From CAVRCA01 sp963719345 (GTDB lineage: Bacteria > Pseudomonadota > Alphaproteobacteria > Acetobacterales > Acetobacteraceae): 64,000 nucleotides of DNA. The translations under genes and the position numbers were made by a program. The stretch lies in assembly GCA_963719345.1 (NCBI GenBank), contig CAVRCA010000009.1, positions 54,329 to 118,328 of the forward strand. Direction: 5' to 3'. How positions within the stretch are numbered: position 1 is the stretch's first letter; each line of letters opens with the position of its first letter. The notes below the pieces were generated by a model. That model worked only from the letters and a program-made list of their open reading frames with translations. It was not told the DNA's origin and ran no database searches. This document shows positions 36,779 through 45,624 of this stretch, piece by piece.

Positions 36779-39267
36779 CCTCGGCTCCTGCCCCTCGGGC
36801 ATCCCGGGGGACCGCGTTGCTGCCGCTGTTCCTCATCTCCGCCGCCTCGATCGGCTACGAGATCGCGCTCACCCGGTATTTCGCCGTCGCGAAATGGTCC
36901 GAGTATGGCTACTGGGTGATCTCCATCGTCATGGTCGGCTTCGCGCTGAGCGGGGTGGTCCTGGCGCTATTCCGGGACGCCTTCGCGCGCAACGCCGGTT
37001 GGCTGCTCCCCATCCTGCCGGCGACGCTGATCGCCGCCGCCGCGATCGGCTACCACTTCACCACGACGAATCCGTTCAACCCACTGCAATTGCAGAATGA
37101 GGCGACCTGGTCGGCGCAGCTCGGCAACATCGCCGCCTATTATGCCTGCCTACTGCCGTTCTTCTTCCTGACCGGCCTCTACATCAGCCTGAGTTTTGTC
37201 CTCAACGCGGACCGGATCGGGCGGGTATACGGGTTCGATCTGACCGGCGCCGGCGCCGGCGCCGCCTTCGTGCTGCTGCTGATGTTCGTCGTGCATCCGT
37301 TCATGCTGGTCCCGGCGCTGCTGCCGCTGATCGCCCTCGGCGGCCTCATTCCGGTGGCCGAGCGGAGGGGGCGCTGGCGACGGACAGGGGCGGCCGCCGC
37401 TCTCGTGGCACTGCTCGCGGCCGAGGCGGTATTGATCTGGGACAGCCAGGCGGCCTTCAATGATTTCAAGCCGATCTACGCCCCACTGAACACGCCGGGT
37501 GCAAAGGTGCTGGCCGCGCGCCGCGCGCCGCGCGGCTTCTATCAGTTGCTCGACGACTTCACCGAGCGCGTCGACACCGATATTTCCAACGATGCCGGGA
37601 TGCTTGGTCTGCCCGGCCCGCCACAGACCTTCGGTCTCTACCGGGACGGCACTCGGATCGCGGCACTGCCGAAGCCCGGCGCGCTCGACGCGCGCTACGG
37701 GCCGGCGTCGCTCGACGCCCTGCCGTACACCTTGCTGCGTGCGCCGCACGTGCTTCTCGCCGGCGCGTCGGGCGGGTTCCGCATCGCCGAGGCGGTCAGT
37801 CTCGGCGCCGGGCGCGTCGAGGCGGTAGAGCCCGAGCCGGTGCTGCTCGAGGCGCTGCGCCACGGTTTCGGCCCGTCTCCCCCACAACCCGAAAGCGCCC
37901 GGGTCAGCATCTCCGGCCGATCGCCGATCGCCGCGGCGCGCGCCGACGGTCCCTTCGACCTGGTCGATGTGTCGGCCGATTTCCTCGATAGCGCGGAGGC
38001 CAACGGCACCGCGTTTGCCGCCGAGGCGATCGCCACTTACCTGCGTGCGCTGAGCCCGGCGGGTATCGTCTCGCTGCCGGCCTCGATCCGGGATTTTCCG
38101 GTCTACGCGCTGCGGCTTCTCGCGACCGGGCGGGAGGCGCTGATCAAGGTCGGGATCGATGACCCGGCGGCGCATGTCCTGGCCTATCGCTCGGCGTGGA
38201 GCGTACGGGTGCTGCTGTCGCGGCAGCCCTGGAGCGCCGAGCGCATCGCCGCCGCCAAGGCGTTCTGCGATGCTCGCTCCTTCGATATCGCCTACTTTCC
38301 CGGGATCGACGTCCAGGCGGCAAGGGCGAGCCTTTACAATGATTTGCCGGCGGTCTCGTTCGACGCGGGCGAGGTCACTTCGGGTGGCCCGGCCGACGCC
38401 ATAGCCGACGAGGCGCGCGCTGTGCTCGACGGCGCACCGACCGCCTCGGCCCGCGCGTTCAACCTGGAGCCGATCACCTTCGACCGGCCGTTCTATTATT
38501 CGGTTCTGCGGCTCGGCCATCTCGATACCCTCCTGCGGCGGCTGGAAATCTTGCCGCAGGCGGAAATCGGCGCGCTGGTGAACCTCGCCGTGCTCGCGCA
38601 GGCGCTGGTGATCGCGGCCGTGGTGCTTGTCGTGCCGCTCGCGGCGCGTCGGCGGCTGCGTGGGGGCAGCGGTGGATTGTTACGGGCGGCAATCTATTTC
38701 CCAGCCTTGGGCCTTGGCTTCCTGTTCATCGAAATCTTCCTGATCGAACGTGCCTCCTTCTACCTGAACGATCGCAGCACTGCGTTCGCCCTCGTGCTGA
38801 CCGGCATGCTCGTGGGTTCCGGCCTCGGCAGCATGGCCATCGAGCGCGTCCGACCCGACCCGCGCCGCGCGACGGCGATCGCCTGCGCCATTGCGGTCGC
38901 CTGGTGCGTGCTGCTGGTGCTGGTGTCGCAGCCGTTGATGCTCGCCACGTTGTCGCTGCCTTGGTTGCTGCGTGGCGCCCTGGTACTGCTGTCGCTCGCG
39001 CCGGTTTCGGTCGCACTCGGAATGCCGTTCCCCCTCGGACTGGCACGAGCGGGGACCGGCGGTCTGCTGCCCTGGGCCTGGGCACTCAACGGAGCATTTT
39101 CGGTCGTCGCTACCCCCCTTGCCAACCTGATCGCCCGGGAGGCAGGCATCAGCAGGGTTCTACTCGCCGCCGCTGTGCTGTATGGGCTCGCCCTGATAAC
39201 GTTTCCGCTCATGAGGAAAAGCAGTCAGTGGCAGGACATTCCGGAAGCATCACCCGTCGGGGACTGA
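36775..39267 (+). CDS. Polytopic membrane protein with spermidine-synthase-like domain
   Basis: An 830-residue protein with three parts. About six N-terminal helices (TALLPLFLISAASIGYEIALTR, SYRR-free loops) fill residues 10-215. A soluble Rossmann-like domain at about 300-560 contains HVLLAGASGGFRIAEAVSLG and VEAVEPEPVLLEALRHGF, the motif I/II of aminopropyltransferases. A further seven or so helices (LGLGFLFIEIFLIERASFYL) fill 575-820. Putrescine-binding catalytic Asp residues are not clearly kept, so spermidine synthesis is doubtful. It starts at TTG 36775 overlapping the hydrolase, and itself overlaps the start of the Tat-exported methyltransferase gene. Confidence 0.8.
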   Translation: MTSAPAPRASRGTALLPLFLISAASIGYEIALTRYFAVAKWSEYGYWVISIVMVGFALSGVVLALFRDAFARNAGWLLPILPATLIAAAAIGYHFTTTNPFNPLQLQNEATWSAQLGNIAAYYACLLPFFFLTGLYISLSFVLNADRIGRVYGFDLTGAGAGAAFVLLLMFVVHPFMLVPALLPLIALGGLIPVAERRGRWRRTGAAAALVALLAAEAVLIWDSQAAFNDFKPIYAPLNTPGAKVLAARRAPRGFYQLLDDFTERVDTDISNDAGMLGLPGPPQTFGLYRDGTRIAALPKPGALDARYGPASLDALPYTLLRAPHVLLAGASGGFRIAEAVSLGAGRVEAVEPEPVLLEALRHGFGPSPPQPESARVSISGRSPIAAARADGPFDLVDVSADFLDSAEANGTAFAAEAIATYLRALSPAGIVSLPASIRDFPVYALRLLATGREALIKVGIDDPAAHVLAYRSAWSVRVLLSRQPWSAERIAAAKAFCDARSFDIAYFPGIDVQAARASLYNDLPAVSFDAGEVTSGGPADAIADEARAVLDGAPTASARAFNLEPITFDRPFYYSVLRLGHLDTLLRRLEILPQAEIGALVNLAVLAQALVIAAVVLVVPLAARRRLRGGSGGLLRAAIYFPALGLGFLFIEIFLIERASFYLNDRSTAFALVLTGMLVGSGLGSMAIERVRPDPRRATAIACAIAVAWCVLLVLVSQPLMLATLSLPWLLRGALVLLSLAPVSVALGMPFPLGLARAGTGGLLPWAWALNGAFSVVATPLANLIAREAGISRVLLAAAVLYGLALITFPLMRKSSQWQDIPEASPVGD

Positions 39268-40157
39268 TAGCGACGGCTTCGGCCGCTGTCCTGGCCTCGT
39301 CCGGTCGCGCGCGTGCGGCGTCCGCGCCCTGGACCCGCGAGGCATTCGAGCAGGCGATGCACCGCTCCGGCCGGCCGGTGAGCCTGACCGACGAGCAGTT
39401 CGAGGCAATCCAGGCGCGCAAGCCGGCCGCCCTCAAACTGATCGACCATTACTTGACGGAGCGGCTGGGGGCGGCCGACCCGAAGGTGATGGCCGCCTTC
39501 GAGACGGTGCCCCGCGAGTACTTTCATTATGTCTACTCGGAGCATCGGGCGACGCCAGGGGACGCGTACGAGGATACGCCCAAGCCTTGGGCGCTCGGCT
39601 ACGGATCGGCGCTGTCGGACTATCTCGGCCAAGCTTACATGACGCAGGTCGCGAAACCCGGCGTGAACGACGTCACCCTGGAGATCGGCACCGGCAGCGG
39701 GTTCCAGAGCGCGCTGCTGTCGCGCATCGTCAAGCAGGCCTACTCGATCGAGATCATCGAACCGCTTGGTCACGCGGTCGGAAAAATCTTTTCGCCGCTC
39801 GGCTACGACAACGTCCATACCCGCGTGGGCGACGGCTATTTCGGCTGGCCGGAGGTGAACGGCGGGTTCGACATCATCATCGTGACGTGCGCCGCCCAGT
39901 ATGCGCCGCCCGAGTTGTTCAAGCAGATGAAGCCGGGCGGACGGATGATCATTCCGATCGGCCAGCCGTTCAAGCGCGGCCAGGTGCTGTACGTCTATAC
40001 CAAGGATGGAAACGGCAAAATCCATTCCCGGCGCGATGTCGGGGTATTCTTTATTCCGATGACCGGGGCGATGATGAAGAACCCTGCGCCGTCCGCGACG
40101 CCGGTGGCGGCGGCCACCGAACCTGCGCCCGCCGGGGCCAAGCCGGGGTCCGAATAG
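39228..40157 (+). CDS. Protein-L-isoaspartate O-methyltransferase homologue with Tat signal
   Basis: A 309-residue protein starting at GTG 39228 inside the end of the previous gene. The N-terminus VAGHSGSITRRGLIATASAA has a twin-arginine motif followed by a hydrophobic stretch to GRARA-AS, so export is predicted. The catalytic part has VPREYFHYVYSEH, the PIMT-like AYMTQVAKP helix and motif I LEIGTGSGFQSALLSRIV, then IEIIEPLG and FDIIIVTCAAQYAPPELFKQ and GGRMIIPIGQ. It lacks the GQTISQP canonical block in its usual form. A low-complexity Ala/Pro tail ends it. SAM is cytoplasmic, so a periplasmic methyltransferase would be unusual. Confidence 0.83.
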   Translation: MAGHSGSITRRGLIATASAAVLASSGRARAASAPWTREAFEQAMHRSGRPVSLTDEQFEAIQARKPAALKLIDHYLTERLGAADPKVMAAFETVPREYFHYVYSEHRATPGDAYEDTPKPWALGYGSALSDYLGQAYMTQVAKPGVNDVTLEIGTGSGFQSALLSRIVKQAYSIEIIEPLGHAVGKIFSPLGYDNVHTRVGDGYFGWPEVNGGFDIIIVTCAAQYAPPELFKQMKPGGRMIIPIGQPFKRGQVLYVYTKDGNGKIHSRRDVGVFFIPMTGAMMKNPAPSATPVAAATEPAPAGAKPGSE

Positions 40158-40160
40158 ACG

Positions 40161-40661
40161 CTACTGGAGGGCGCCCCAGCGCTCGACCGCCGGCTCTGCG
40201 GTGGCCCATTTCCATCGTTCAGCCTGCCGGCAGATCGACGCGGTGTACCAACTCCTCGACGCGCCGTCATCGACCGAAAAGACGATCTCCTTGCACGCGG
40301 CGAGCGGGGTGCTGATGTCGCGGACTACACGCAACTGGCCCTGTTCGTCGCCGATCGGGATGTCGTGCCGGATGCGCCAGGTCGTGACGCCGTTCGGGCC
40401 GAGGCCGGCCGCGGCCTCCGCGATCGCGTCCTGCTCGGCTTGGTGGCGCGAGCGGCCGACGTAGCGCACGGTCGCGTCGGTTACCGCGTCAACCGCAATG
40501 CCGACCGCAAGACCCACCGCCAGATTGCCCGAGGCGCCCCCGGCGATGCCGCCGCCGATCACGCCGGCGATCTCCGGGACCGCTTTGCAGCCGGCCAGTG
40601 CCGAGACGAGAGCGGCCACGACAAGCAGCCGCGAAGTGGCGATCACTGCAGCGAGCCCCAT
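40161..40661 (-). CDS. Glycine-zipper lipoprotein, paralogue of the upstream gene
   Basis: A 166-residue lipoprotein with no recognised function. The signal peptide ends in the lipobox LAGC. A Gly/Ala zipper, IAGVIGGGIAGGASGNLAVG, follows and may insert in the outer membrane. The rest is a soluble domain with HQAEQDAIAEAA, WRIRHDIPIGDEQGQL, CKEIVFSVDD and the C-terminal WKWATAEPAVERWGALQ. The same blocks, including an internal Cys, occur in the gene immediately upstream, so the pair is a tandem duplication. ATG 40661 overlaps the stop of that gene by 19 bp. It converges on the Tat methyltransferase gene (3 bp). Confidence 0.7.
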   Translation of the reverse strand: MGLAAVIATSRLLVVAALVSALAGCKAVPEIAGVIGGGIAGGASGNLAVGLAVGIAVDAVTDATVRYVGRSRHQAEQDAIAEAAAGLGPNGVTTWRIRHDIPIGDEQGQLRVVRDISTPLAACKEIVFSVDDGASRSWYTASICRQAERWKWATAEPAVERWGALQ

Positions 40662-41173
40662 CGCTCGGTCGCCGGTTCGGCGGACGCCCACTTCCAGACC
40701 TCGCCGTCGCGGCAGACGGTGGCGAGGTAGAACGCCCGTTGCGGTTTGTCGCGCGCGTTCGTATCGACCGAAAACACGATTTCCTTGCAGGTGAAGTCCT
40801 GCCCACCCAGCAAGCGGACGACGACGAGGTCGCCGTGCTCGTTGTTTTCGATCGGGATATCGTGGACGACGCGCCAGTGGCCGACGGCGCCTTCGGCGAG
40901 CGGGCCGGCGGCTTCGGCGATGCGATCCTGCTCGGCTCGGTGGACGACGCGCTGAGCATAGTCGAGTCCGGCCCGCGCGCCGGCGGCGACCCCCAGGCCG
41001 ATGCCGGTGGTGATTGCGGCATTGTTGGTAACGGCCCGTGAAATACCGCCGCCGGCAACGCCGGCAAGGTCGGCCGTCGAGGCGCTCAACAGCGCGTTAC
41101 AGCCTCCGGTCGCGAAGACGCCCATAAGGGCGAGACTTGCTCGTCCGAGCGCCGTCCGCGTCAACGCTCGCAT
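40643..41173 (-). CDS. Glycine-zipper lipoprotein
   Basis: A 176-residue lipoprotein, signal peptide MRALTRTALGRASLALMGVF with the lipobox-like TGGC. A zipper-like LAGVAGGGISRAVTNNAAIT and GIGLGVAAGARAG follow. The soluble domain has HRAEQDRIAEAAGPL, WRVVHDIPIENNEHGDL, CKEIVFSVDT and WKWASAEPATERWGSLQ, matching its downstream paralogue block for block. I chose ATG 41173 because it gives a proper signal peptide; the frame is open further upstream but without homology. Function unknown; the family resembles small outer-membrane glycine-zipper proteins only in its zipper. Confidence 0.7.
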   Translation of the reverse strand: MRALTRTALGRASLALMGVFATGGCNALLSASTADLAGVAGGGISRAVTNNAAITTGIGLGVAAGARAGLDYAQRVVHRAEQDRIAEAAGPLAEGAVGHWRVVHDIPIENNEHGDLVVVRLLGGQDFTCKEIVFSVDTNARDKPQRAFYLATVCRDGEVWKWASAEPATERWGSLQ

Positions 41174-41413
41174 GCCATTCCAAACCGCTTCCCTGTATGC
41201 CCAAGGCTCGGCGCCTAGCAGCGAGTTGGATTCGCCGACAAGGGAGGCGGCACGGGAAGAGCATCGATGCCCCAAGCAGGGCCGAAAGGACCTGCTTCTC
41301 TGCTCCTGAACCATCATGCTGGTCATGGCGGGACGGCATCAAGACGCCGAGCGGACGGCCGGGCAGGTGGCTGGCGGCCGGATCCACGCTCGGCTCGGAC
41401 CGCCGCTCGGCCG

Positions 41414-42328
41414 TCAGGCGGTCTGCGTAGACGCCTCCAAATCAGCCGATGACGACCTTCCCTCCACCCTGCTTGCTGTCCCGAAGGGCCCCCGCGCCAA
41501 GGTGCAAAGCCCCGCTTTCATGAGGGCATGCCAGAACGGTGCATACTCGACGATGCACCGGTAGCCGATGCGTCGGGGCTCGCGCGCAAGGCGATAGAGC
41601 CAGCGCAAATTGAGCTTGTCGACGAGGGCGGGGTAGAAGTTGAAGCGCTCTCCGAGGTGGTCGAAATAGCCGCCACAAGTGAAGCCGATCCCGGACCAGC
41701 CGGAACTCGACAACGCCACCAGAAAGGCTTCCTGCCGAGGAGCGCCCATTCCGCAAATCACGATCTCGGGATCGACGGTCATCACCTCTCGTTTCAGTGC
41801 GTGTTCCGGGGCGTATCCATCGAAGGCGCCGACGACTCGAATGCCGGGATAGACATCCTCGATTTGTCGAGCCGCGGTCTCGGCTATGCCTGGGCGTCCG
41901 CCGACCAGCGCAATTCGCATCCGACGATCGCGGGCGAAAGCGAAGACCCACGGGGCGAGTGAAGTGCTATCGAAACTGATCCGCTGAACTCGAGCGCCTC
42001 GGCACCAGCCGGCCGCTACCGCGAGAGCGATACCGTCGCAGAAAACTGCGTCCATCCGGTTCAGAGCCTCACGATATCGGCGGTCCGCCTTGAGCAGGCC
42101 GACGCTCTGCGGGTTCGCAAAGGTCGTTAAAAAGGCTCGCGAGCGACGCGTCGTGAGCGCCCTTTCAAGGAGCAGAGTGGCGCTGGCGAGTGAGTTGGCC
42201 CTGGACAAAGCAAGTCCCAGAACATCAGGCCCCAGCATACCCGGTAACTCATCGGACCCGCGGAGGTTTGAAGGTCGCTCGAAGCCTCGGCTGCCTGAAG
42301 CCGCTTCCGCGATGTTCGAGCGGTTCAT
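41414..42328 (-). CDS. WecB/TagA/CpsF family glycosyltransferase
   Basis: A 304-residue GT26-type transferase that adds the second sugar (for example ManNAc or GlcA) to an undecaprenyl-PP-linked primer. Seen: TTFANPQSVGLLKADRRYREAL near 75, DAVFCDGIALAVAAGW with the catalytic Asp, RIALVGGRPGIAETAARQI, EIVICGMGAPRQEAFLV and FTCGGYFDHLGERF. The C-terminal RWLYRLAREPRRIGYR is the usual membrane-binding basic tail. It fits the polysaccharide locus that follows. No clear ribosome site precedes ATG 42328; an inner ATG at 42238 is possible. Confidence 0.93.
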   Translation of the reverse strand: MNRSNIAEAASGSRGFERPSNLRGSDELPGMLGPDVLGLALSRANSLASATLLLERALTTRRSRAFLTTFANPQSVGLLKADRRYREALNRMDAVFCDGIALAVAAGWCRGARVQRISFDSTSLAPWVFAFARDRRMRIALVGGRPGIAETAARQIEDVYPGIRVVGAFDGYAPEHALKREVMTVDPEIVICGMGAPRQEAFLVALSSSGWSGIGFTCGGYFDHLGERFNFYPALVDKLNLRWLYRLAREPRRIGYRCIVEYAPFWHALMKAGLCTLARGPFGTASRVEGRSSSADLEASTQTA

Positions 42329-42635
42329 CTGGAGGATTGCAATGACACGCGGCCCCTGTAGAGGATCTTTAACGATCTATATACCTAATTTTAACCTGTA
42401 GATCAAGAAAACGAGACGACAAAACGGAAATGGATACGTCTGCTTCCGTTGCGTTCTGGAGAGCGACCCGGGACGGCCGGCTGGCCATTTGGCCGATGTC
42501 GCGAGTTCGCAGGGGACGGAACGACTGTCGACCCCGAGTGCGGCACCGGTGTCGCAACGAGGAGCGGGCTTGTCTGGCGGCCGAGGCGGCCTAGCCTGGA
42601 AGGCGGCCAGGCAAATTCGGGGGGACGCTGTCGCG
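42329..42635. other. Divergent intergenic region, no gene seen
   Basis: About 307 bp between the divergent WecG-type gene and the acyl-CoA synthetase. The segment 42358-42425 is markedly AT-rich (CTATATACCTAATTTTAACC) and is the best place for promoters of both genes. No confident -35/-10 pair, operator or terminator could be assigned. Reading frames that extend the acyl-CoA synthetase upstream to 42489 show no homology. Confidence 0.5.
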
Positions 42636-44186
42636 GTGTCGAAACTGACGGATTATACAAGCTACCGGGACGCGCAGCGCCTATTCGCGCCGGCGCGGCT
42701 ATGGGAGCTGTTCGACGGCGACAAGGCGAGGCTGAACGTCGCCCATGAGTGCATCGACCGGCATGCAACGGATCCGACGCGGGTCGCGATCTGGGTGGCA
42801 TTTGCCGATGGCCACGACGAACCGATTACGTTTCGCGCAATCTCCGACCTCTCCTCGCAGTTCGCCCAATGGCTTGCCGCGCGCAGTATCGGCAAAGGCG
42901 ATCGGGTGGCGATCATGCTCGAGCCGTCATTGGTTTTCTACGCGGCGCTGTTCGGTGCAATGAAGGTGGGTGCCGTCGCCGTGCCGTTGTTCACGCTGTT
43001 CGGCCCGGATGGCGTTCGGCTGAGACTCGACGACTGCGATGCATGTCTGCTGCTGACCAATGCAGAAAAGGCCGAGGAACTCGGGATGCTGGGGCTCCCC
43101 GTCGTGGTCTGCGGCACGGGGCTGATGCACGAGCTTGCCGCGTTTCCGGCCCGCTTCGAGCCGCAGACAAGCGCCGATGATATGGCGATTTTCCAGTACA
43201 CGTCGGGCACAACCCGCCAGCTGCCGCAGGCCGTGCGGCATACCCATCGTGCTCTCGTCGTGCTCATGGTCGCGGCCCTATACGGCACCGGCATCCGGCC
43301 CGGCGACCGGTTCTTTTGCCCGTCATCCCCCGCCTGGGGCCATGGTTTATGGCACGGCACGCTGGCACCTCTTGCGCTGGGCGTGCAGACGGGGACCTAC
43401 TCCGGCCGGTTCGACGCCGAGCGGCTGCTGCGCGCGCTCCAGGCCTCCAGGACGACGAACCTGTCGGCGGCGGCGACGCACTACCGGCTCTTGAAGAACA
43501 GCGGGGTGGCACATCGCTACAACATCGGCTTGGAAAAGATGTCTTTCACCGGCGAGCCGATCGACGCCGACACCCTCGCCTTTGTGGAAAACCAATTCGG
43601 CACCGCGTTGTGCAGCATGTATGGCACCACCGAGGTCGGCGTGCTGCTGGTGAACTATCCCGGCGCGGCCGACTTCCGCGTCAAGCCAGGCTCGCTCGGG
43701 AAGCCGGTGCCGGGAGTGCGCGTCGAGGTGCAGGCGGCAGACGGCACGCGCTGCGGGCCGGACCAAGTCGGCGAGATCAAGGTCTGGCGGCACGGCGCTT
43801 GGTTTCCGACCAAGGACCGCGGTCGCATCGACGCGGACGGCCATTTCTACCACGGTGGGCGCGCCGACGACGTCATCATCTCGGCCGGCTGGACGATCGG
43901 CGCGGTCGAGGTGGAGGACGCGCTGCTTAGGCATCCCGCAGTGCAGGAGGCCGCGGTGATCGGCGTTCCGGACGCCACGCGCGGACAGGTGGTGAAAGCC
44001 TTCATTGTCACCGATTGCGCGCCGGAGGTGACGCTGGCCGCGGAGATCCAGGAGTTCGTCCGCACCCGGCTCAGCCATCACGAGTACCCCCGCGTCGTCG
44101 CCTTTGTGACGGAGCTGCCCAAGACGCCGGCGGGGAAAGTGAACCGCAAGATTCTGCGCGACCGCGAAGGGTCGCCTGCTGCCTGA
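42636..44186 (+). CDS. AMP-dependent acyl-CoA synthetase
   Basis: A 516-residue adenylate-forming enzyme that makes acyl-CoA via acyl-AMP. Motifs in order: YTSGTTRQLPQAVRHTHR (the phosphate loop, with an Arg-Gln insertion in place of the usual G-x-P), MYGTTEVGVLL, DRGRIDADGHFYHGGRADDVI (hinge) and PKTPAGKVNRKILR with the catalytic Lys. It is closest in style to medium-chain/benzoate-type ligases; the acid is unknown. I start at GTG 42636 (VSKLTDYTSYRDAQRLF). It is followed 15 bp later by a MaoC-like dehydratase gene. Confidence 0.88.
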   Translation: MSKLTDYTSYRDAQRLFAPARLWELFDGDKARLNVAHECIDRHATDPTRVAIWVAFADGHDEPITFRAISDLSSQFAQWLAARSIGKGDRVAIMLEPSLVFYAALFGAMKVGAVAVPLFTLFGPDGVRLRLDDCDACLLLTNAEKAEELGMLGLPVVVCGTGLMHELAAFPARFEPQTSADDMAIFQYTSGTTRQLPQAVRHTHRALVVLMVAALYGTGIRPGDRFFCPSSPAWGHGLWHGTLAPLALGVQTGTYSGRFDAERLLRALQASRTTNLSAAATHYRLLKNSGVAHRYNIGLEKMSFTGEPIDADTLAFVENQFGTALCSMYGTTEVGVLLVNYPGAADFRVKPGSLGKPVPGVRVEVQAADGTRCGPDQVGEIKVWRHGAWFPTKDRGRIDADGHFYHGGRADDVIISAGWTIGAVEVEDALLRHPAVQEAAVIGVPDATRGQVVKAFIVTDCAPEVTLAAEIQEFVRTRLSHHEYPRVVAFVTELPKTPAGKVNRKILRDREGSPAA

Positions 44187-44201
44187 CACGGAGCTATCCC
44201 A

Positions 44202-45344
44202 ATGCCATCCGACGCCACGCGCCACTTCCCGAAGATCACCGACGAGGCGCTGGACAGCCTGCGAAAGCGCATCGGCGTTCCGATCGAGAACACGGCCGAG
44301 CCCTGGTGTTACGAGGCGACGCGGGACAACATCCGTCACTACGCGCACGGGATCGGTGACGACAACCCGCTCTGGTGCGACCCCGCCTACGCGGCCAAGA
44401 CGCGTTACGGCGGGATCATTGCCCTGCCGAGCTTCCTGTTCGCGACCAGCCGGATCGTCTCGGGGTATGTTGGCGGCCTTCCGGGGGTGCACGCGATGTG
44501 GGCGGGAGCTGAGTGGACTTGGCACAGACCGGTGCTGCGCAACGATACGATCACGACGGAAGCGTCGCTCAAGGAGCTGATCGAGCACCAGACGCGCTTT
44601 GCCGGACGAGCAATCCAGCAGATCTACCGGGTCAAGTTCTTCAATCAGCGCGGCGACGAGGTGGCGGAGGCGGAGAGCTGGTGTTTCCGGACCGACCGCG
44701 ACGAGGCGCGCGAAAAGGGGACGAAATACGCCGAGGTCCGGGCCAAGCCGCAGACGGCATATACCGACGACCAGCTCGCTGACATCTACAAGCACTATGA
44801 AGACGAGAATGTGCGCGGCGCGACGCCGCGGTACTGGGAGGATGTCGCGGTCGGCGAGGCGCTGCCGACGATGGTGAAAGGGCCGATGACCGTAACGGGC
44901 TTCATTGCCTATGCCCAGGGCTGGGGTGGTCTCTATATCCGCGCGAACAAGCTGGCGTGGAAACTGGTCCACGCCCATCCGGGCCTCGGCATAAAAAACC
45001 GCTTCGGCATCCTTGATTGCCCCGAGCGGGTGCATTGGGAAGAGGAGTTCGCGCTCATGGTCGGTGCCCCCGGGGCCTATGATTACGGGCCCGAGCGCTG
45101 CTCGTGGCTGACCCATCACCTGACGAACTGGATGGGCGATGACGGCTTTCTGCGCCAGGCGACGTCACGGATCCGCCGCCACAACCCGGCCGGTGACACG
45201 TTGTTCATCAGGGGGCACGTGACTCGCAAGTTCGCGGCGGATGGACGGTATCTGGTCCAGATCGCGCAGGAGGCCCGCAACCAGGACGGTGAACTGTCGG
45301 CGACGGGCAGCGGCGTGGTCGAACTACCGTCGCGCGCACCCTAA
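44202..45344 (+). CDS. MaoC/FAS1-like dehydratase domain protein
   Basis: A 380-residue double-hotdog protein. The N-terminal half has the FAS1-type dehydratase pattern: GIGDDNPLWCDPAYAAKTRYGG, containing the hotdog hydratase Asp, and IALPSFLFA. The second half repeats the fold with VGEALPTMVKGPMTVTGFIAYAQG and RHNPAGDTLFIRGHVTRKF. Such proteins hydrate enoyl-CoA or dehydrate hydroxyacyl-CoA. It sits just after an acyl-CoA synthetase, so both may act on one unusual acyl group. An SDR remnant (45472-45624) downstream suggests that the set was once longer. Confidence 0.85.
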   Translation: MPSDATRHFPKITDEALDSLRKRIGVPIENTAEPWCYEATRDNIRHYAHGIGDDNPLWCDPAYAAKTRYGGIIALPSFLFATSRIVSGYVGGLPGVHAMWAGAEWTWHRPVLRNDTITTEASLKELIEHQTRFAGRAIQQIYRVKFFNQRGDEVAEAESWCFRTDRDEAREKGTKYAEVRAKPQTAYTDDQLADIYKHYEDENVRGATPRYWEDVAVGEALPTMVKGPMTVTGFIAYAQGWGGLYIRANKLAWKLVHAHPGLGIKNRFGILDCPERVHWEEEFALMVGAPGAYDYGPERCSWLTHHLTNWMGDDGFLRQATSRIRRHNPAGDTLFIRGHVTRKFAADGRYLVQIAQEARNQDGELSATGSGVVELPSRAP

Positions 45345-45471
45345 GACGGCTGATGTCTCGCGTGGCCGCCGGGCCGCTCTCAAGTCCCGAAAGGTTCAGG
45401 CGCGGCTGAGCAGGTGGAGCGAGTTCGGCGGCCTCGACTGCCGTTCGCCAATACCGCATTCAGGCGTTTGA

Positions 45472-45624
45472 GGCGCCGCTCAAGAAGACCCCCTCGGCGT
45501 TCCTTGGATCGAACCGGAGGACGTGGCGCCTGCCGTCGTGTTCTTCGCCTCGGATCGGGGCGAGGATGGTGGCGGTGTCACCCACGATGTCACCGGCGGC
45601 GACGGCGCGTATCACTCGGCCTAA
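45472..45624 (+). pseudogene. C-terminal remnant of an SDR oxidoreductase
   Basis: In one short frame ending TAA at 45622-45624 one reads GVPWIEPEDVAPAVVFFASD and, after RGEDGGG, VTHDVTGGDGAYHSA. Pro-Trp-x-x-Pro-Glu-Asp-Val and the Phe-Phe-Ala-Ser-Asp block followed by a Val-Thr-Gly-Gly-Asp end are characteristic of the last ~45 residues of classical SDRs. No Rossmann N-terminus remains upstream; a stop lies at 45469. It is probably a leftover of a deleted gene of the same acyl-modifying group, and its end overlaps the stop of the GT32 gene. Confidence 0.6.
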
